From Paracoccaceae bacterium (lineage in GTDB: Bacteria > Pseudomonadota > Alphaproteobacteria > Rhodobacterales > Rhodobacteraceae), in assembly GCA_021647745.1 (NCBI GenBank), contig JAKIUB010000012.1, positions 1 through 64,000 on the forward strand: a stretch of 64,000 bases of DNA. Direction: 5' to 3'. This document shows, in pieces, positions 28,843-36,827 of this stretch (positions are counted from its first letter, which is position 1; every line of letters starts with the position of its first letter). The notes under the pieces are model-generated. The model made no database searches. It was not told where the DNA came from and was given only the letters and a program-made list of their open reading frames with translations. The translations under genes were made by a program, and so were the position numbers.

Positions 28843-29995
28843 AACGGGGCCCCTGCGGATATCCAATAAGGATGCCCGCAGGCTGTGGCTGCATAGCCAC
28901 GGCCTAACTGCCCCGCCCACGGGGCCGCTTGATGTGATGGCGACCATCAAAGCGCTTGGTTTTGTGCAAATCGACTCGGTCCGAAATGTCACCCGTGCGC
29001 ACCACCACATCCTGTGGTCACGCAACCGGAATTACCGCGAGTCGCACCTCTGGCCTTTGCTGAAATCTCGCCAGCTATTCGAGCACTTCACCCATGATGC
29101 CAGCCTGATCCCGATGGACACCTTACCCATGTGGCAGCGGCAATTTACCCGTATGGGAAAATATGTGGCCAATAGTGAGTGGTTTGCCTCCAACCTTGGC
29201 CAGCAAAACATCAAGGATATCAAAGCCCGCATTCAGGCAGAAGGCCCGCTTTCCACCCATGCTTTTAGTAGCGAACTTGATGCTGAAAGCAAAACCTGGG
29301 CCCGCCCGCCACACAAAAGGGCGCTGGATAAAATGTGGTATGCGGGGGAGTTGGCTACTTCTCGCCGTGAAAACTTTGTGAAATTTTACGATGTGGCAGA
29401 ACGGGTGTTTCCGGAGCATTTGCGTGAAGATCTGCGGCCCGAGGCTGTGCAAATCAACTGGCTTTGCACAGAGGCGCTCCATCGGCTCGGCTTTGGCTCT
29501 TCCCGCGAAATTGCCCGGTTTTGGGATGCGGTGACGCTAAATGAAGCGCGCGCATGGGTGGCGGGATTGCGCGAGGTCGAGGTCGAGGCCGCAGATGGAA
29601 GTCTCACAAAAGCCTTTGCCGCGCCTGATATCACTCAAAGGCTGGCGCAAACGCCCCGTCTCTCGGCCCACCTGCGTATTATCAACCCGTTTGATCCGGC
29701 AATCCGCGACCGTGTGCGCCTTGAGCGCCTGTTTGGCTTTGCCTATCGTAACGAGATGTTTGTACCCAAAGCTAAAAGACAATGGGGGTATTATGTGTAT
29801 CCCCTGCTTGAGGGCGCGCGGTTTGTTGGCCGGATCGAGCTAAAAGCCGACCGCAAAGCCGGTTGGCTGAAGGTTGTCGGATTTTGGCCGGAAGCAGGCA
29901 TAAAGTGGGGAAAATCCCGGAGAGAAAAGCTGGAGATGGAATTAACGCGGTTGGCACGCTTTGTCGGACTGGAAACCATCGAATGGCACGCCTAG
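28835..29995 (+). CDS. YcaQ-like winged-helix protein (DNA crosslink glycosylase family)
   Basis: The 386-residue protein belongs to the HTH_42/YcaQ family, whose studied member E. coli YcaQ unhooks DNA interstrand crosslinks as a DNA glycosylase. The family's QxD catalytic motif is present (LGFVQIDSVRNVTRAHH), followed by WSRNRNY and FEHFTHDASLIP, and three winged-helix-like units. It overlaps the ALDH gene by 8 bases, so it is transcribed with the catabolic operon although a DNA repair role would not fit that operon; hitch-hiking is likely. Confidence 0.85.
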   Translation: MVETGPLRISNKDARRLWLHSHGLTAPPTGPLDVMATIKALGFVQIDSVRNVTRAHHHILWSRNRNYRESHLWPLLKSRQLFEHFTHDASLIPMDTLPMWQRQFTRMGKYVANSEWFASNLGQQNIKDIKARIQAEGPLSTHAFSSELDAESKTWARPPHKRALDKMWYAGELATSRRENFVKFYDVAERVFPEHLREDLRPEAVQINWLCTEALHRLGFGSSREIARFWDAVTLNEARAWVAGLREVEVEAADGSLTKAFAAPDITQRLAQTPRLSAHLRIINPFDPAIRDRVRLERLFGFAYRNEMFVPKAKRQWGYYVYPLLEGARFVGRIELKADRKAGWLKVVGFWPEAGIKWGKSRREKLEMELTRLARFVGLETIEWHA

Positions 29996-30048
29996 CGGCA
30001 TATTGCGGATAAGCCCGCTGCGCTGAAAATGCAGCGGGCAGATTTTTC

Positions 30049-30891
30049 CTAATTTCCCATTGCCTTGCCATTGGCCATAGCCCAGTGATGGGGCTGATGA
30101 TGTGGCCCCGAGGCCAGCATGCCATAAAACCCCAGGGCTTTTAGCTTGGCAAGGTCGGTTTCGGGCACGGTGATGCTGATCGCCGCGCCGTTTTCAAGCG
30201 CTTCGGCGCTATAGGCCCAGCCGTCTACGCCGTCCATCATCTGCGCGTGGCTAAGCACCATGCGGGTGATGGAGGGGGCGACATCCGGCCCGCCGGTAAC
30301 AGTGAAGCGCACGCCGCCTTTGATGTCTTCGGCCTCGGCTGTCGAGTCGATGGTGACGATATCCATGTCGCGCAGGTGCTGGCGCAGGGCGTTGATGTCG
30401 ACACTTGACCAGTCGGTGTCGGGGTTGGCTTCAAGCTGCCGCACAACCTCGGAAATGGCAGCAAAAGCAGACTGGCCCGGCTCTGAAAGCGGTGGGCCAC
30501 CAACGCCGGCCTGACTGCCCATATTAACGGCCATTATGCTTTGCATCTGGCCCATGCCCTGCTGGGTATCGCCCATGCTTTGGGCTTGCCCCATACCCAT
30601 ACCCTGCTGGGCCATCCCCGCGCCCATGCCCTGCATCTGGCCCATCATCATCATCTGCATCATTTGCATCATCATTTGCATCATAGGCATCATCTGGTCG
30701 CCGCCACCCATCCGGGCCATACCACCGGCATTGCTGCCGCCCATTTGCATCATGCTGCTGGCATCAGCTCCGCTGTTTTGGTCCATCATTCGGGGCTGGT
30801 TGCTGCCATCCATGCCCGCCATCGCGCCGTCCATCTGTGCCAGAGCGGGAGTGCCGACAATCGCGGTGCAGATCAGTAGTGTTTTTAGCAT
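30049..30891 (-). CDS. Secreted methionine-rich protein of unknown function
   Basis: I do not recognise a characterised family. The 280-residue protein has a signal peptide (MLKTLLICTAIVGTPALA). A low-complexity region of about 107 residues follows in which I count 33 methionines, with Gly and Gln between (for example QMMPMMQMMMQMMQ). The C-terminal 140 residues look globular and end in an HHQPHHW motif after ALGFYGMLASG. Methionine and histidine clusters often bind copper(I) or silver, so a periplasmic metal-binding role is an inference. The gene stands alone between the YcaQ-like gene and a broken Crp-like gene. Repeated ATG-rich DNA in the coding region makes it prone to slippage. Confidence 0.7.
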   Translation of the reverse strand: MLKTLLICTAIVGTPALAQMDGAMAGMDGSNQPRMMDQNSGADASSMMQMGGSNAGGMARMGGGDQMMPMMQMMMQMMQMMMMGQMQGMGAGMAQQGMGMGQAQSMGDTQQGMGQMQSIMAVNMGSQAGVGGPPLSEPGQSAFAAISEVVRQLEANPDTDWSSVDINALRQHLRDMDIVTIDSTAEAEDIKGGVRFTVTGGPDVAPSITRMVLSHAQMMDGVDGWAYSAEALENGAAISITVPETDLAKLKALGFYGMLASGPHHQPHHWAMANGKAMGN

Positions 30892-30961
30892 TTTAGGTTC
30901 CTTTGGTTGTTATCGCTATCGGGTGTTGTATATCCGCAGGCTAGCTTACATGATAAAGGTC

Positions 30962-31364
30962 ATGTCCGCGCGATTTACACAACATCTTGAACGCCTCAAA
31001 CCGCGCAGCTTTCGCTATGCGTTGGGGGCAACGGTGCTGCATGCCGAAGCCGCGGTCGAATCACTTTTTGTTGTGCATGGCGGTCTGCTGCATTTGCAGC
31101 GATTTCAAGCCGATGGTGTGGCGGTGGTGCGGCGGTGGTGCGGTGGCCGAAAGCGTGCTGCTGGCCTATGCTCTGCGCAAATCACGCAAACGCGCCGAGA
31201 TTTTGGCGCTCAAAACCGTGAAGCCGCGGCTAGAGGCGTGGCTCACGTGGAATCACGGTCTTTTACCTGCCAAGGGCGCGTGGCATCATGTGGCGGACGA
31301 GGTGGGAATCAGCAAAGAGGCGCTCTATCGTGAGCTCTCGAGGCGGCAAAAACAGGAAGGGTGA
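30962..31364 (+). pseudogene. Broken Crp/Fnr-family regulator
   Basis: Starting at ATG 30962 (AAAGG ahead) one frame reads SARFTQHLERLKPRSFRYAL and VESLFVVHGGLLHLQRFQAD, the cyclic-nucleotide-binding-like sensor of a small Crp/Fnr protein. Near 31130 sense switches to another frame reading RKRAEILALKTVKPRLEAWL and then VADEVGISKEALYRELSRR, its helix-turn-helix end. The sensor's second half is missing between the two, so there is both a deletion and a frame change. An 11-bp perfect tandem repeat (CGGTGGTGCGG at 31122-31132 and 31133-31143) sits at the switch. The SDR gene starts 4 bases after the stop, so this may once have been its regulator. Confidence 0.75.
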
Positions 31365-31367
31365 TCC

Positions 31368-32108
31368 ATGCGACTGGCACGAAAAACAGCGATAGTAACC
31401 GGCGGCGGCTCCGGCTTTGGCGAGGGGATCGTAAAAAAATTCGTCAAAGAAGGCGCGATGGTAATCGTTGTCGACATTAACGCTGATGCCGCAAAAAGGG
31501 TGGCGGAGCAGCACGGCTGTATGGCGTTTCAGGCGGATGTTTCAAAAATGGCAGATTGGCAAGCGTTGGCAGAAATAGTGAGAAAAACCAGCAAACACAT
31601 TGATATTCTTGTTAATAATGCCGGCATTACCCACCTGCCACAACCGATGGACGAGGTTTCGGAAGAGGAGTTCGATCGGGTGATGGCGGTCAATGCCAAG
31701 TCGGTTTTCCTTTCGGCCAAAACCATTGTTCCGATGATGAAAGAGGTTGGCAGTGGTGCGATCCTCAATGTCGCCTCGACAGCAGGGGTGTCGCCGCGCC
31801 CCAACCTTAACTGGTATAATGCCTCAAAAGGCTGGATGATCACTGCCACCAAGGCAATGGCGGTAGAGCTGGCGCCACTGGGTATTCGGGTCAATGCCAT
31901 AAACCCCGTTGCGGGCGAAACCCCGCTACTGCAAAGCTTCATGGGCGAAGACACTCCGGAAATTCGCGCCAAATTCATCTCCACCATTCCGCTGGGTCGC
32001 TTTTCCACCCCCGAAGATATGGCCAACGCCGCATGTTTCCTTTGCTCTGACGAGGCCAGTATGATCACCGGCGTCGCCCTCGATGTCGACGGGGGGCGCT
32101 GCATATGA
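31368..32108 (+). CDS. Short-chain dehydrogenase/reductase
   Basis: The 246-residue SDR oxidoreductase has the cofactor motif TGGGSGFGEGI (residues 10-20), NNAGIT (about residue 84), catalytic Ser in NVASTAG and YNASKGW (Tyr and Lys of YxxxK). The Asp at VVVDINAD suggests NAD(H) preference. It ends in the usual ASMITGVALDVDGGRCI. It overlaps the P1 peptidase by 4 bases. The true substrate cannot be predicted; context links it to amide or peptide catabolism. Confidence 0.93.
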   Translation: MRLARKTAIVTGGGSGFGEGIVKKFVKEGAMVIVVDINADAAKRVAEQHGCMAFQADVSKMADWQALAEIVRKTSKHIDILVNNAGITHLPQPMDEVSEEEFDRVMAVNAKSVFLSAKTIVPMMKEVGSGAILNVASTAGVSPRPNLNWYNASKGWMITATKAMAVELAPLGIRVNAINPVAGETPLLQSFMGEDTPEIRAKFISTIPLGRFSTPEDMANAACFLCSDEASMITGVALDVDGGRCI

Positions 32109-33103
32109 AGCCCGGTATGCGCAATCTTATTACCGATATTCGTGGCCTGCGTGTGGGCAACGCAGAGGATAAAACCCTGAAATCCGGCAGTACTGTGCTG
32201 CTTGGCGACAAGCCTTTTACGGCGGCGGTCTCTGTCATGGGGGGCGCTCCCGGCACGCGGGATACAGATATGCTCGCCCCCGACAAGCTGGTGGCCGAGG
32301 TTGATGCACTGGTGCTTTCGGGTGGCTCGGCTTTTGGCCTTGATGCCGCCAGCGGGGTGGTGGATGCCCTGCGCGCGCAGGGGCGGGGTTTTGTGGTTGG
32401 CGAGGCGGTTATTCCGCTTGTGCCCGCAGCGATCCTTTTTGACCTGCTGAATGGAGGCGAAAAGGCATGGAGAAAAAACCCTTATCACGGGTTGGGCATG
32501 CGGGCTTTTGGGGCATTGGACGAGGATTTCATGCTTGGTAGTGTCGGGGCAGGGTGCGGCGCTACCACCGGCACCCTGAAGGGCGGGCTTGGTTCGGCCT
32601 CGGTGGTGCTCGATAGCGGGCACACGGTTGGGGCGCTGGTTGCGGTCAATGCCTTTGGCGCGGTCACCCACGAGAGCGGCCATTTCTGGGCGGCTCCGTG
32701 GGAGGTATCCGGCGAGTTTGGCGGCCTTGGCCCCGCCCCGATGGGCGACCCGCTGGCCCTGCCCAGCCATGCCAAAATGCAGGGTTTTAGCGAAAAGGCC
32801 AACACAACCATTGCCATTGTCGCCACTGACGCCGTGCTTGACAAAGCCCAGGCCACCCGCATGGCCACGGTTGCGCATGATGGTATGGCCCGCTCGATCC
32901 TGCCCAGCCACACCCCTGTAGACGGAGATCTGGTCTTTGCTGTCGCCACCGGTGAAATACCGCTCGATGATGCGGTAGTGGAGCCACTGATGATCGGCCA
33001 TGCCGCTGCGCTTTGCCTGTCGCGCGCGATTGCCCGGGGGGTGTATGAGGCGCAGGCAGCGGCGGGTGATACCCTGCCGACATGGCAGCAAAAATACGGC
33101 TGA
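32105..33103 (+). CDS. P1-family peptidase (L-aminopeptidase/D-esterase, DmpA-like)
   Basis: The 332-residue protein is an N-terminal-nucleophile hydrolase of the DmpA/BapA family (MEROPS S58). Family hallmarks are DIRGLRVGNA, LSGGSAFGLDAASGV, GAGCGATTGTLKGGLGSAS and the self-cleavage site KANTTIAIVATDA. By comparison with BapA, cleavage should occur between Asn233 and Thr234, leaving Thr234 as the nucleophile. Members release N-terminal amino acids or beta-amino acids. It overlaps the SDR gene and fits a peptide/amide catabolic role. Confidence 0.92.
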   Translation: MKPGMRNLITDIRGLRVGNAEDKTLKSGSTVLLGDKPFTAAVSVMGGAPGTRDTDMLAPDKLVAEVDALVLSGGSAFGLDAASGVVDALRAQGRGFVVGEAVIPLVPAAILFDLLNGGEKAWRKNPYHGLGMRAFGALDEDFMLGSVGAGCGATTGTLKGGLGSASVVLDSGHTVGALVAVNAFGAVTHESGHFWAAPWEVSGEFGGLGPAPMGDPLALPSHAKMQGFSEKANTTIAIVATDAVLDKAQATRMATVAHDGMARSILPSHTPVDGDLVFAVATGEIPLDDAVVEPLMIGHAAALCLSRAIARGVYEAQAAAGDTLPTWQQKYG

Positions 33104-33113
33104 GGCGCGCGGC

Positions 33114-33992
33114 CTATTGCGGCAGCTTTCGCCCCCAGCGCCGGTGCAGCCAATACCACTGCTCGGGGTTGGCGTAGACCCGCGCGGACAGGCTGTCATT
33201 GATCAGGGTGGTCATTTCCAGCGGGTCGCTATGCTTTAGTGGCGCTTCAATGTGGATATCACAGGCGCGCCTGTCTGGCCGCAAAACCGCATAGACCGGC
33301 ACAATCAGTGCGTTATACTTAATTGCAAGCGCCGCCATAATGGTTGAGGAAGGTGCTGGCTTCCCCATAAAATCAATAGCTTCGCCGTCTTTTACCCGCT
33401 GGTCCAGCAATACCGATACCATGCCGCCCGATTTAAGGTGTTTGATCATTTGGCGGGTGCCGGTTGGCCCGACAGGAAATAGCGGCACGCCATCAACCGA
33501 CATGGTTTCCTTGAAGCGGCGTTCAAAAAACGGGTTACTGCTTTCTTTGTATATTGCGGCACTTGGGTAGCCTTTACGCGCCAGAATAATGCGAATGGCC
33601 TCCCACTGCCCAAAATGCCCCGAAACCACAATTACCGGCTGCCCGGCATTTTGCGCCGCCACGATCGGCTCAAAAGCCCCCGGCTCATAGTGGATACCCT
33701 GATAGCTGTGGTGAAATTCGTGGTTATAAAACGCCTCGATAAACCGCTCGCCGATATTGGTGGTAATATCCTTGACCAGCACCGCCATCTCCGGCTTTTC
33801 CATGCCTGGATAGATTAGCAAAAGATTGTCGGTTATGCGTTTTTTCAGCGAGGGCACCCAGCGCACGATACCGCCCACCAGCACCCCGCCTGCGCGCACC
33901 CGCAGCCCGAAGGGCAGGGGGCGCAGCGCATAGGGCAAGGCCCAGATTAACAGGGCCTCCAGCCAGTGCCGAAAGTTTGTATTGCGTTTCAT
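33114..33992 (-). CDS. Lauroyl/lysophospholipid acyltransferase (LpxL/HtrB family)
   Basis: The 292-residue membrane-anchored protein has the HtrB/LpxL fold: the catalytic His region VVSGHFGQWEAIRIILARKG (the HxxxxD/E type motif), RMFx-type N-terminal helix, and LLDQRVKDGEAIDFMGKPAP. It transfers an acyl chain from ACP to lipid A or its precursor on the cytoplasmic face of the inner membrane. It would work downstream of lpxD at 12.4 kb. Convergent with the P1 peptidase gene. Confidence 0.9.
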   Translation of the reverse strand: MKRNTNFRHWLEALLIWALPYALRPLPFGLRVRAGGVLVGGIVRWVPSLKKRITDNLLLIYPGMEKPEMAVLVKDITTNIGERFIEAFYNHEFHHSYQGIHYEPGAFEPIVAAQNAGQPVIVVSGHFGQWEAIRIILARKGYPSAAIYKESSNPFFERRFKETMSVDGVPLFPVGPTGTRQMIKHLKSGGMVSVLLDQRVKDGEAIDFMGKPAPSSTIMAALAIKYNALIVPVYAVLRPDRRACDIHIEAPLKHSDPLEMTTLINDSLSARVYANPEQWYWLHRRWGRKLPQ

Positions 33993-34046
33993 GCCTTCCT
34001 GTCTAATTGTTTTGCCTGACCCTGCCTACCGCAGAAATGGGGAAAT

Positions 34047-34439
34047 ATGGTTTTTCTGGATATCTGGCGCTCTTATCGTGCCCTGCCGCTTTGGGTGCAA
34101 ATCTGGGTGCTTGGTATTTTGATGCCGGTTAATCTTGCGGCCCTGTTTTTTATGGGCCAGCCCGGCGGTGTTTGGGTGGCGGTGCTGGCAATCGGTGCGA
34201 TGCTTCCCAATATCGGCATTCTGGTTTTTGAGCGCGGCCTGTCAAAAATGATGGCCTTTCCGCACCTGTTACCCTGGAGCGGATTGATTATCTGGTTGCT
34301 GGTTGCCATGCCGCAAGGCAGTGCGGCTTATGGCGTATATCTCTGGGTTTTGATTGTGGTAAACGGAATTTCTCTGGGGTTTGATTTTCCAGACGGGGTC
34401 AAATGGTGGCGTGGGGACCGTGCGATCGCCGGCAAATAA
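34047..34439 (+). CDS. Small membrane protein of unknown function
   Basis: The 130-residue protein has four hydrophobic segments (about residues 15-35, 43-63, 75-90 and 96-112) and a short charged C-terminus (DGVKWWRGDRAIAGK). I do not recognise the family. It starts at the ATG 34047 between the LpxL-type gene, divergent, and infC, convergent. A terminator follows. Confidence 0.65.
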   Translation: MVFLDIWRSYRALPLWVQIWVLGILMPVNLAALFFMGQPGGVWVAVLAIGAMLPNIGILVFERGLSKMMAFPHLLPWSGLIIWLLVAMPQGSAAYGVYLWVLIVVNGISLGFDFPDGVKWWRGDRAIAGK

Positions 34440-34461
34440 AAAGCGCCCCGAAAGGCGCTTT
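34440..34461. terminator. Terminator between the small membrane gene and infC
   Basis: AAAGCGCC (34440-34447) and GGCGCTTT (34454-34461) form an 8-bp hairpin. TATCTATTTTTT follows on the plus strand and TTTTATTTG on the minus strand. It sits 2 bases past the infC stop and 1 base past the membrane-protein stop, so it serves both. Confidence 0.85.
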
Positions 34462-34463
34462 AT

Positions 34464-35015
34464 CTATTTTTTGATCGGGTTGATCATCATGACCATCTGC
34501 CGGCCTTCCATTTTCGGAATGCTGTCCACCTTGCCCAGATCGGCCTCGGTTACATCGACGGCCACCCGTTCGAGCAGTCTGCGCCCGAGATTGAGGTGCG
34601 CCATCTCGCGGCCGCGAAAGCGCAGGGTTACCTTGCATTTATCGCCATTTTCCAAAAACTTGAAAACATTGCGCATTTTGACTTCATAATCATGGGTGTC
34701 GGTATTGGGGCGAAATTTCACCTCCTTGACCTCGATGATTTTCTGCTTTTTGCGCGCTTCGTTGTCTTTTTTCTGCTGTTCGTATTTGAACTTGCCAAAA
34801 TCCATGATCTTGCACACGGGTGGTTTGGCATTGGGCGAAATTTCGACAAGGTCAAGCCCGACATCGGCAGCAAGCTGCATGCCGCGCTCTGGCGTTACAA
34901 CGCCGACGTTTTCACCTTCGGCGCCAATAAGGCGGATTTCGTCTGCACGAATGCGGGAGTTGGCGCGGGGGCCGGTATCGCGCTGCGGAGGCGCGTTATG
35001 AGGTCTGCGGGCTAT
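34464..35015 (-). CDS. infC: Translation initiation factor IF-3, ATA start codon
   Basis: IF-3 binds the 30S subunit and checks start codons. The 183-residue protein is complete: N-terminal domain ([18 protein letters not shown]), linker with [17 protein letters not shown], and C-terminal domain ([18 protein letters not shown]). No ATG lies in frame before residue 46. The conserved N-terminus [17 protein letters not shown] begins with an ATA codon at 35013-35015. AAGGA (35024-35028) is 8 bases ahead and an in-frame stop (TGA) lies two codons upstream of the ATA. Rare AUU/AUA/AUC starts are known in infC and allow IF-3 to repress its own translation. Confidence 0.9.
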   Translation of the reverse strand: MARRPHNAPPQRDTGPRANSRIRADEIRLIGAEGENVGVVTPERGMQLAADVGLDLVEISPNAKPPVCKIMDFGKFKYEQQKKDNEARKKQKIIEVKEVKFRPNTDTHDYEVKMRNVFKFLENGDKCKVTLRFRGREMAHLNLGRRLLERVAVDVTEADLGKVDSIPKMEGRQMVMMINPIKK

Positions 35016-35205
35016 GGGTCAAGTCCTTGTGTTGTTTTATCGAAGGGGCCAGATACGGCCCATGGTTAGTAATTGGAGAAGTTCACCCCGTTGGTCAAGT
35101 GGCTAGGCGCTCGCAACCACCAAAAGCTGCATATTTGCGGGTATTCTGCGTAAAACAGCCGGCTTTCGGGCGTGGCCTGGCGAATCAGCACCTGAAACCG
35201 GCCCG

Positions 35206-35715
35206 CTATCCGGGGCGGTTGGTGGTGTCGAGCGCGCGGGTGCTGATAATCTTGTGCTCCCAGCGCAGCACGCCCTTGATGCTTGGCATGTTACTAAACA
35301 AAAAGGTTGCCCTGAAGTCGCGCAACTGTCCGGGAGGGGTGACCATACGGGCATAGCCGTCATCCTCCCCGATGGTAAAGCAGGCGTCCAGCGGAGTGTC
35401 GTCATTGGCGCAATCATAGAGGGTTATATCAATAGTCACACCGGTGAGGGTATAGCTCGTGGAGCCGTTGATCGCGCTGCCGGTGAGCATAGCTGTGCGC
35501 GGACCGATATCCAGCTCCAGCCCTTCAAGGGTTATGTCTTCGATCGATATCCGGTTGCGCTCCACCTGCTGTTCGGGGGGCGAAAATACCATATAGGCCA
35601 CCAATCCGCCGATCAGCATAAAAGCAATGATGCTCCCCGCGATCCGCATTTCGGGCCGCCGAAAAAGGATGTAGATATAAAGGGCAAGGACGATAAAGAC
35701 TTGAACAGCAATCAC
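35206..35715 (-). CDS. Membrane-anchored protein of unknown function
   Basis: The 169-residue product starts at GTG (35713-35715) with AGGA 7 bases ahead. It has two hydrophobic helices near the N-terminus (about residues 1-18 and 25-45), then a beta-rich soluble domain with two cysteines (LYDCANDDTPLDACFTI). The order resembles an FxLYD-type membrane-anchored domain, facing the periplasm. I do not recognise the family. It lies between galE and infC on the same strand and is probably transcribed separately. Confidence 0.6.
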   Translation of the reverse strand: MIAVQVFIVLALYIYILFRRPEMRIAGSIIAFMLIGGLVAYMVFSPPEQQVERNRISIEDITLEGLELDIGPRTAMLTGSAINGSTSYTLTGVTIDITLYDCANDDTPLDACFTIGEDDGYARMVTPPGQLRDFRATFLFSNMPSIKGVLRWEHKIISTRALDTTNRPG

Positions 35716-35798
35716 TGGATATTCCTTTGTTTCTGGCGGTTTGCCTGATGTTGTTTCTATCTAAGCATAGCAGGGCCGGGTTTCCAGCCTTATGCGCC

Positions 35799-36827
35799 TT
35801 ATCTATAGCCTTCGGGGTTACGTTTTTGCCAGCGCCAGTGGTCAGCACACATCCGCGCCAGATCATATTTAGCCCGCCAGCCCAGTAAATCGGCGGCCTT
35901 GCCCGGCTCTGCACAGATGATCGCGACATCACCCGCACGGCGCGGCGCGTTGCGGGTGGCGATATCAAAGCCGCAGGCCGCCTCCCACGCCCTATGCACT
36001 TCGCGCACGCTGGAGCCTTGCCCCGTGCCAAGATTAACCACGCTTGTCCGGTTATCTGCCGCCTGCCCGGAGAACAGATGTTCTATCGCCATCACATGGC
36101 CGCGCGCCAGATCCTCCACATGGATATAATCGCGGATAGCGGTGCCGTCGGGGGTGTCATAATCATTGCCAAAAATATCGAGCTGCGCCCGCCGTCCCGT
36201 CGCCACCTGCGCGATAAAAGGAAACAGGTTATCAGGCACCCCCAGCGGGTCTTCTCCGATTTCGCCGGAGCCATGGGCAGCGACAGGGTTGAAATAGCGC
36301 AATACCACCGAGCGCCAGCCGGAAGATGCAGCCGTCATATCGGTCAGGATCTGCTCGACCATCAGTTTGGTTTTGCCGTAAGGGTTGACCGGGCCGGTGG
36401 GGGTGTTCTCATCCATGGGTCGCCCGCCGGTTTCGCCATATACCGTGGCCGAGGAGGAAAATACCATCCGCGAAACCCCGTGGCGCAGCATGGCATTCAA
36501 AAGCTGGCTGCTGCCCGCCACGTTTACATCATAATAAAGCCCCGGGCGAGCCACAGACTCGCCGACAGCCTTCAGCCCTGCCAGATGGATCACCGCATCA
36601 ATCTTGTGGTTTTCAAACAGGGTATCAAGCGCTCCGGCATCCCGCACATCGCCCTCGACCAAAACAGGCGCGCCATTGCTGATCCGCGCCACGCGCTCAA
36701 TGGCTTTGGGCGAGGAATTGGAAAGGTTGTCAAACACCACCACCCGGTATCCGGCATTGAGCAGGGCCAGCACCACATGGCTGCCGATATAGCCGGCCCC
36801 GCCGGTGGCCAATACGGTTTTGCTCAT
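35799..36827 (-). CDS. galE: UDP-glucose 4-epimerase
   Basis: The 342-residue extended SDR interconverts UDP-glucose and UDP-galactose for surface polysaccharide. The NAD motif is ATGGAGYIGSHV, and the catalytic Ser and Tyr/Lys lie in SSSATVYG and NPYGKTKLM. The substrate-specificity region includes VLRYFNPVAAHGSGEIGEDP. I choose the ATG at 36827 because GGGGGGAGC lies ahead; the start overlaps the thiE-like stop as ATGA. It is second in a two-gene operon. Confidence 0.94.
   Translation of the reverse strand: MSKTVLATGGAGYIGSHVVLALLNAGYRVVVFDNLSNSSPKAIERVARISNGAPVLVEGDVRDAGALDTLFENHKIDAVIHLAGLKAVGESVARPGLYYDVNVAGSSQLLNAMLRHGVSRMVFSSSATVYGETGGRPMDENTPTGPVNPYGKTKLMVEQILTDMTAASSGWRSVVLRYFNPVAAHGSGEIGEDPLGVPDNLFPFIAQVATGRRAQLDIFGNDYDTPDGTAIRDYIHVEDLARGHVMAIEHLFSGQAADNRTSVVNLGTGQGSSVREVHRAWEAACGFDIATRNAPRRAGDVAIICAEPGKAADLLGWRAKYDLARMCADHWRWQKRNPEGYR

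Noticed and set aside
30541..30879. A plus-strand frame with many histidines opposite the Met-rich gene
   Set aside because: The antisense of ATG is CAT (His), so the His-rich frame is a mirror of the Met-rich coding strand; it has no ribosome site.
31529..33199. A 556-codon antisense open frame across the SDR and P1 peptidase genes
   Set aside because: Both sense genes have intact catalytic motifs; the long antisense frame is a base-composition effect.
35016..35205. A tRNA-like fragment upstream of infC
   Set aside because: A GTTGGTCAAGTGGCTAGGC segment suggested a D-arm, but no acceptor, anticodon or T-arm can be built around it.
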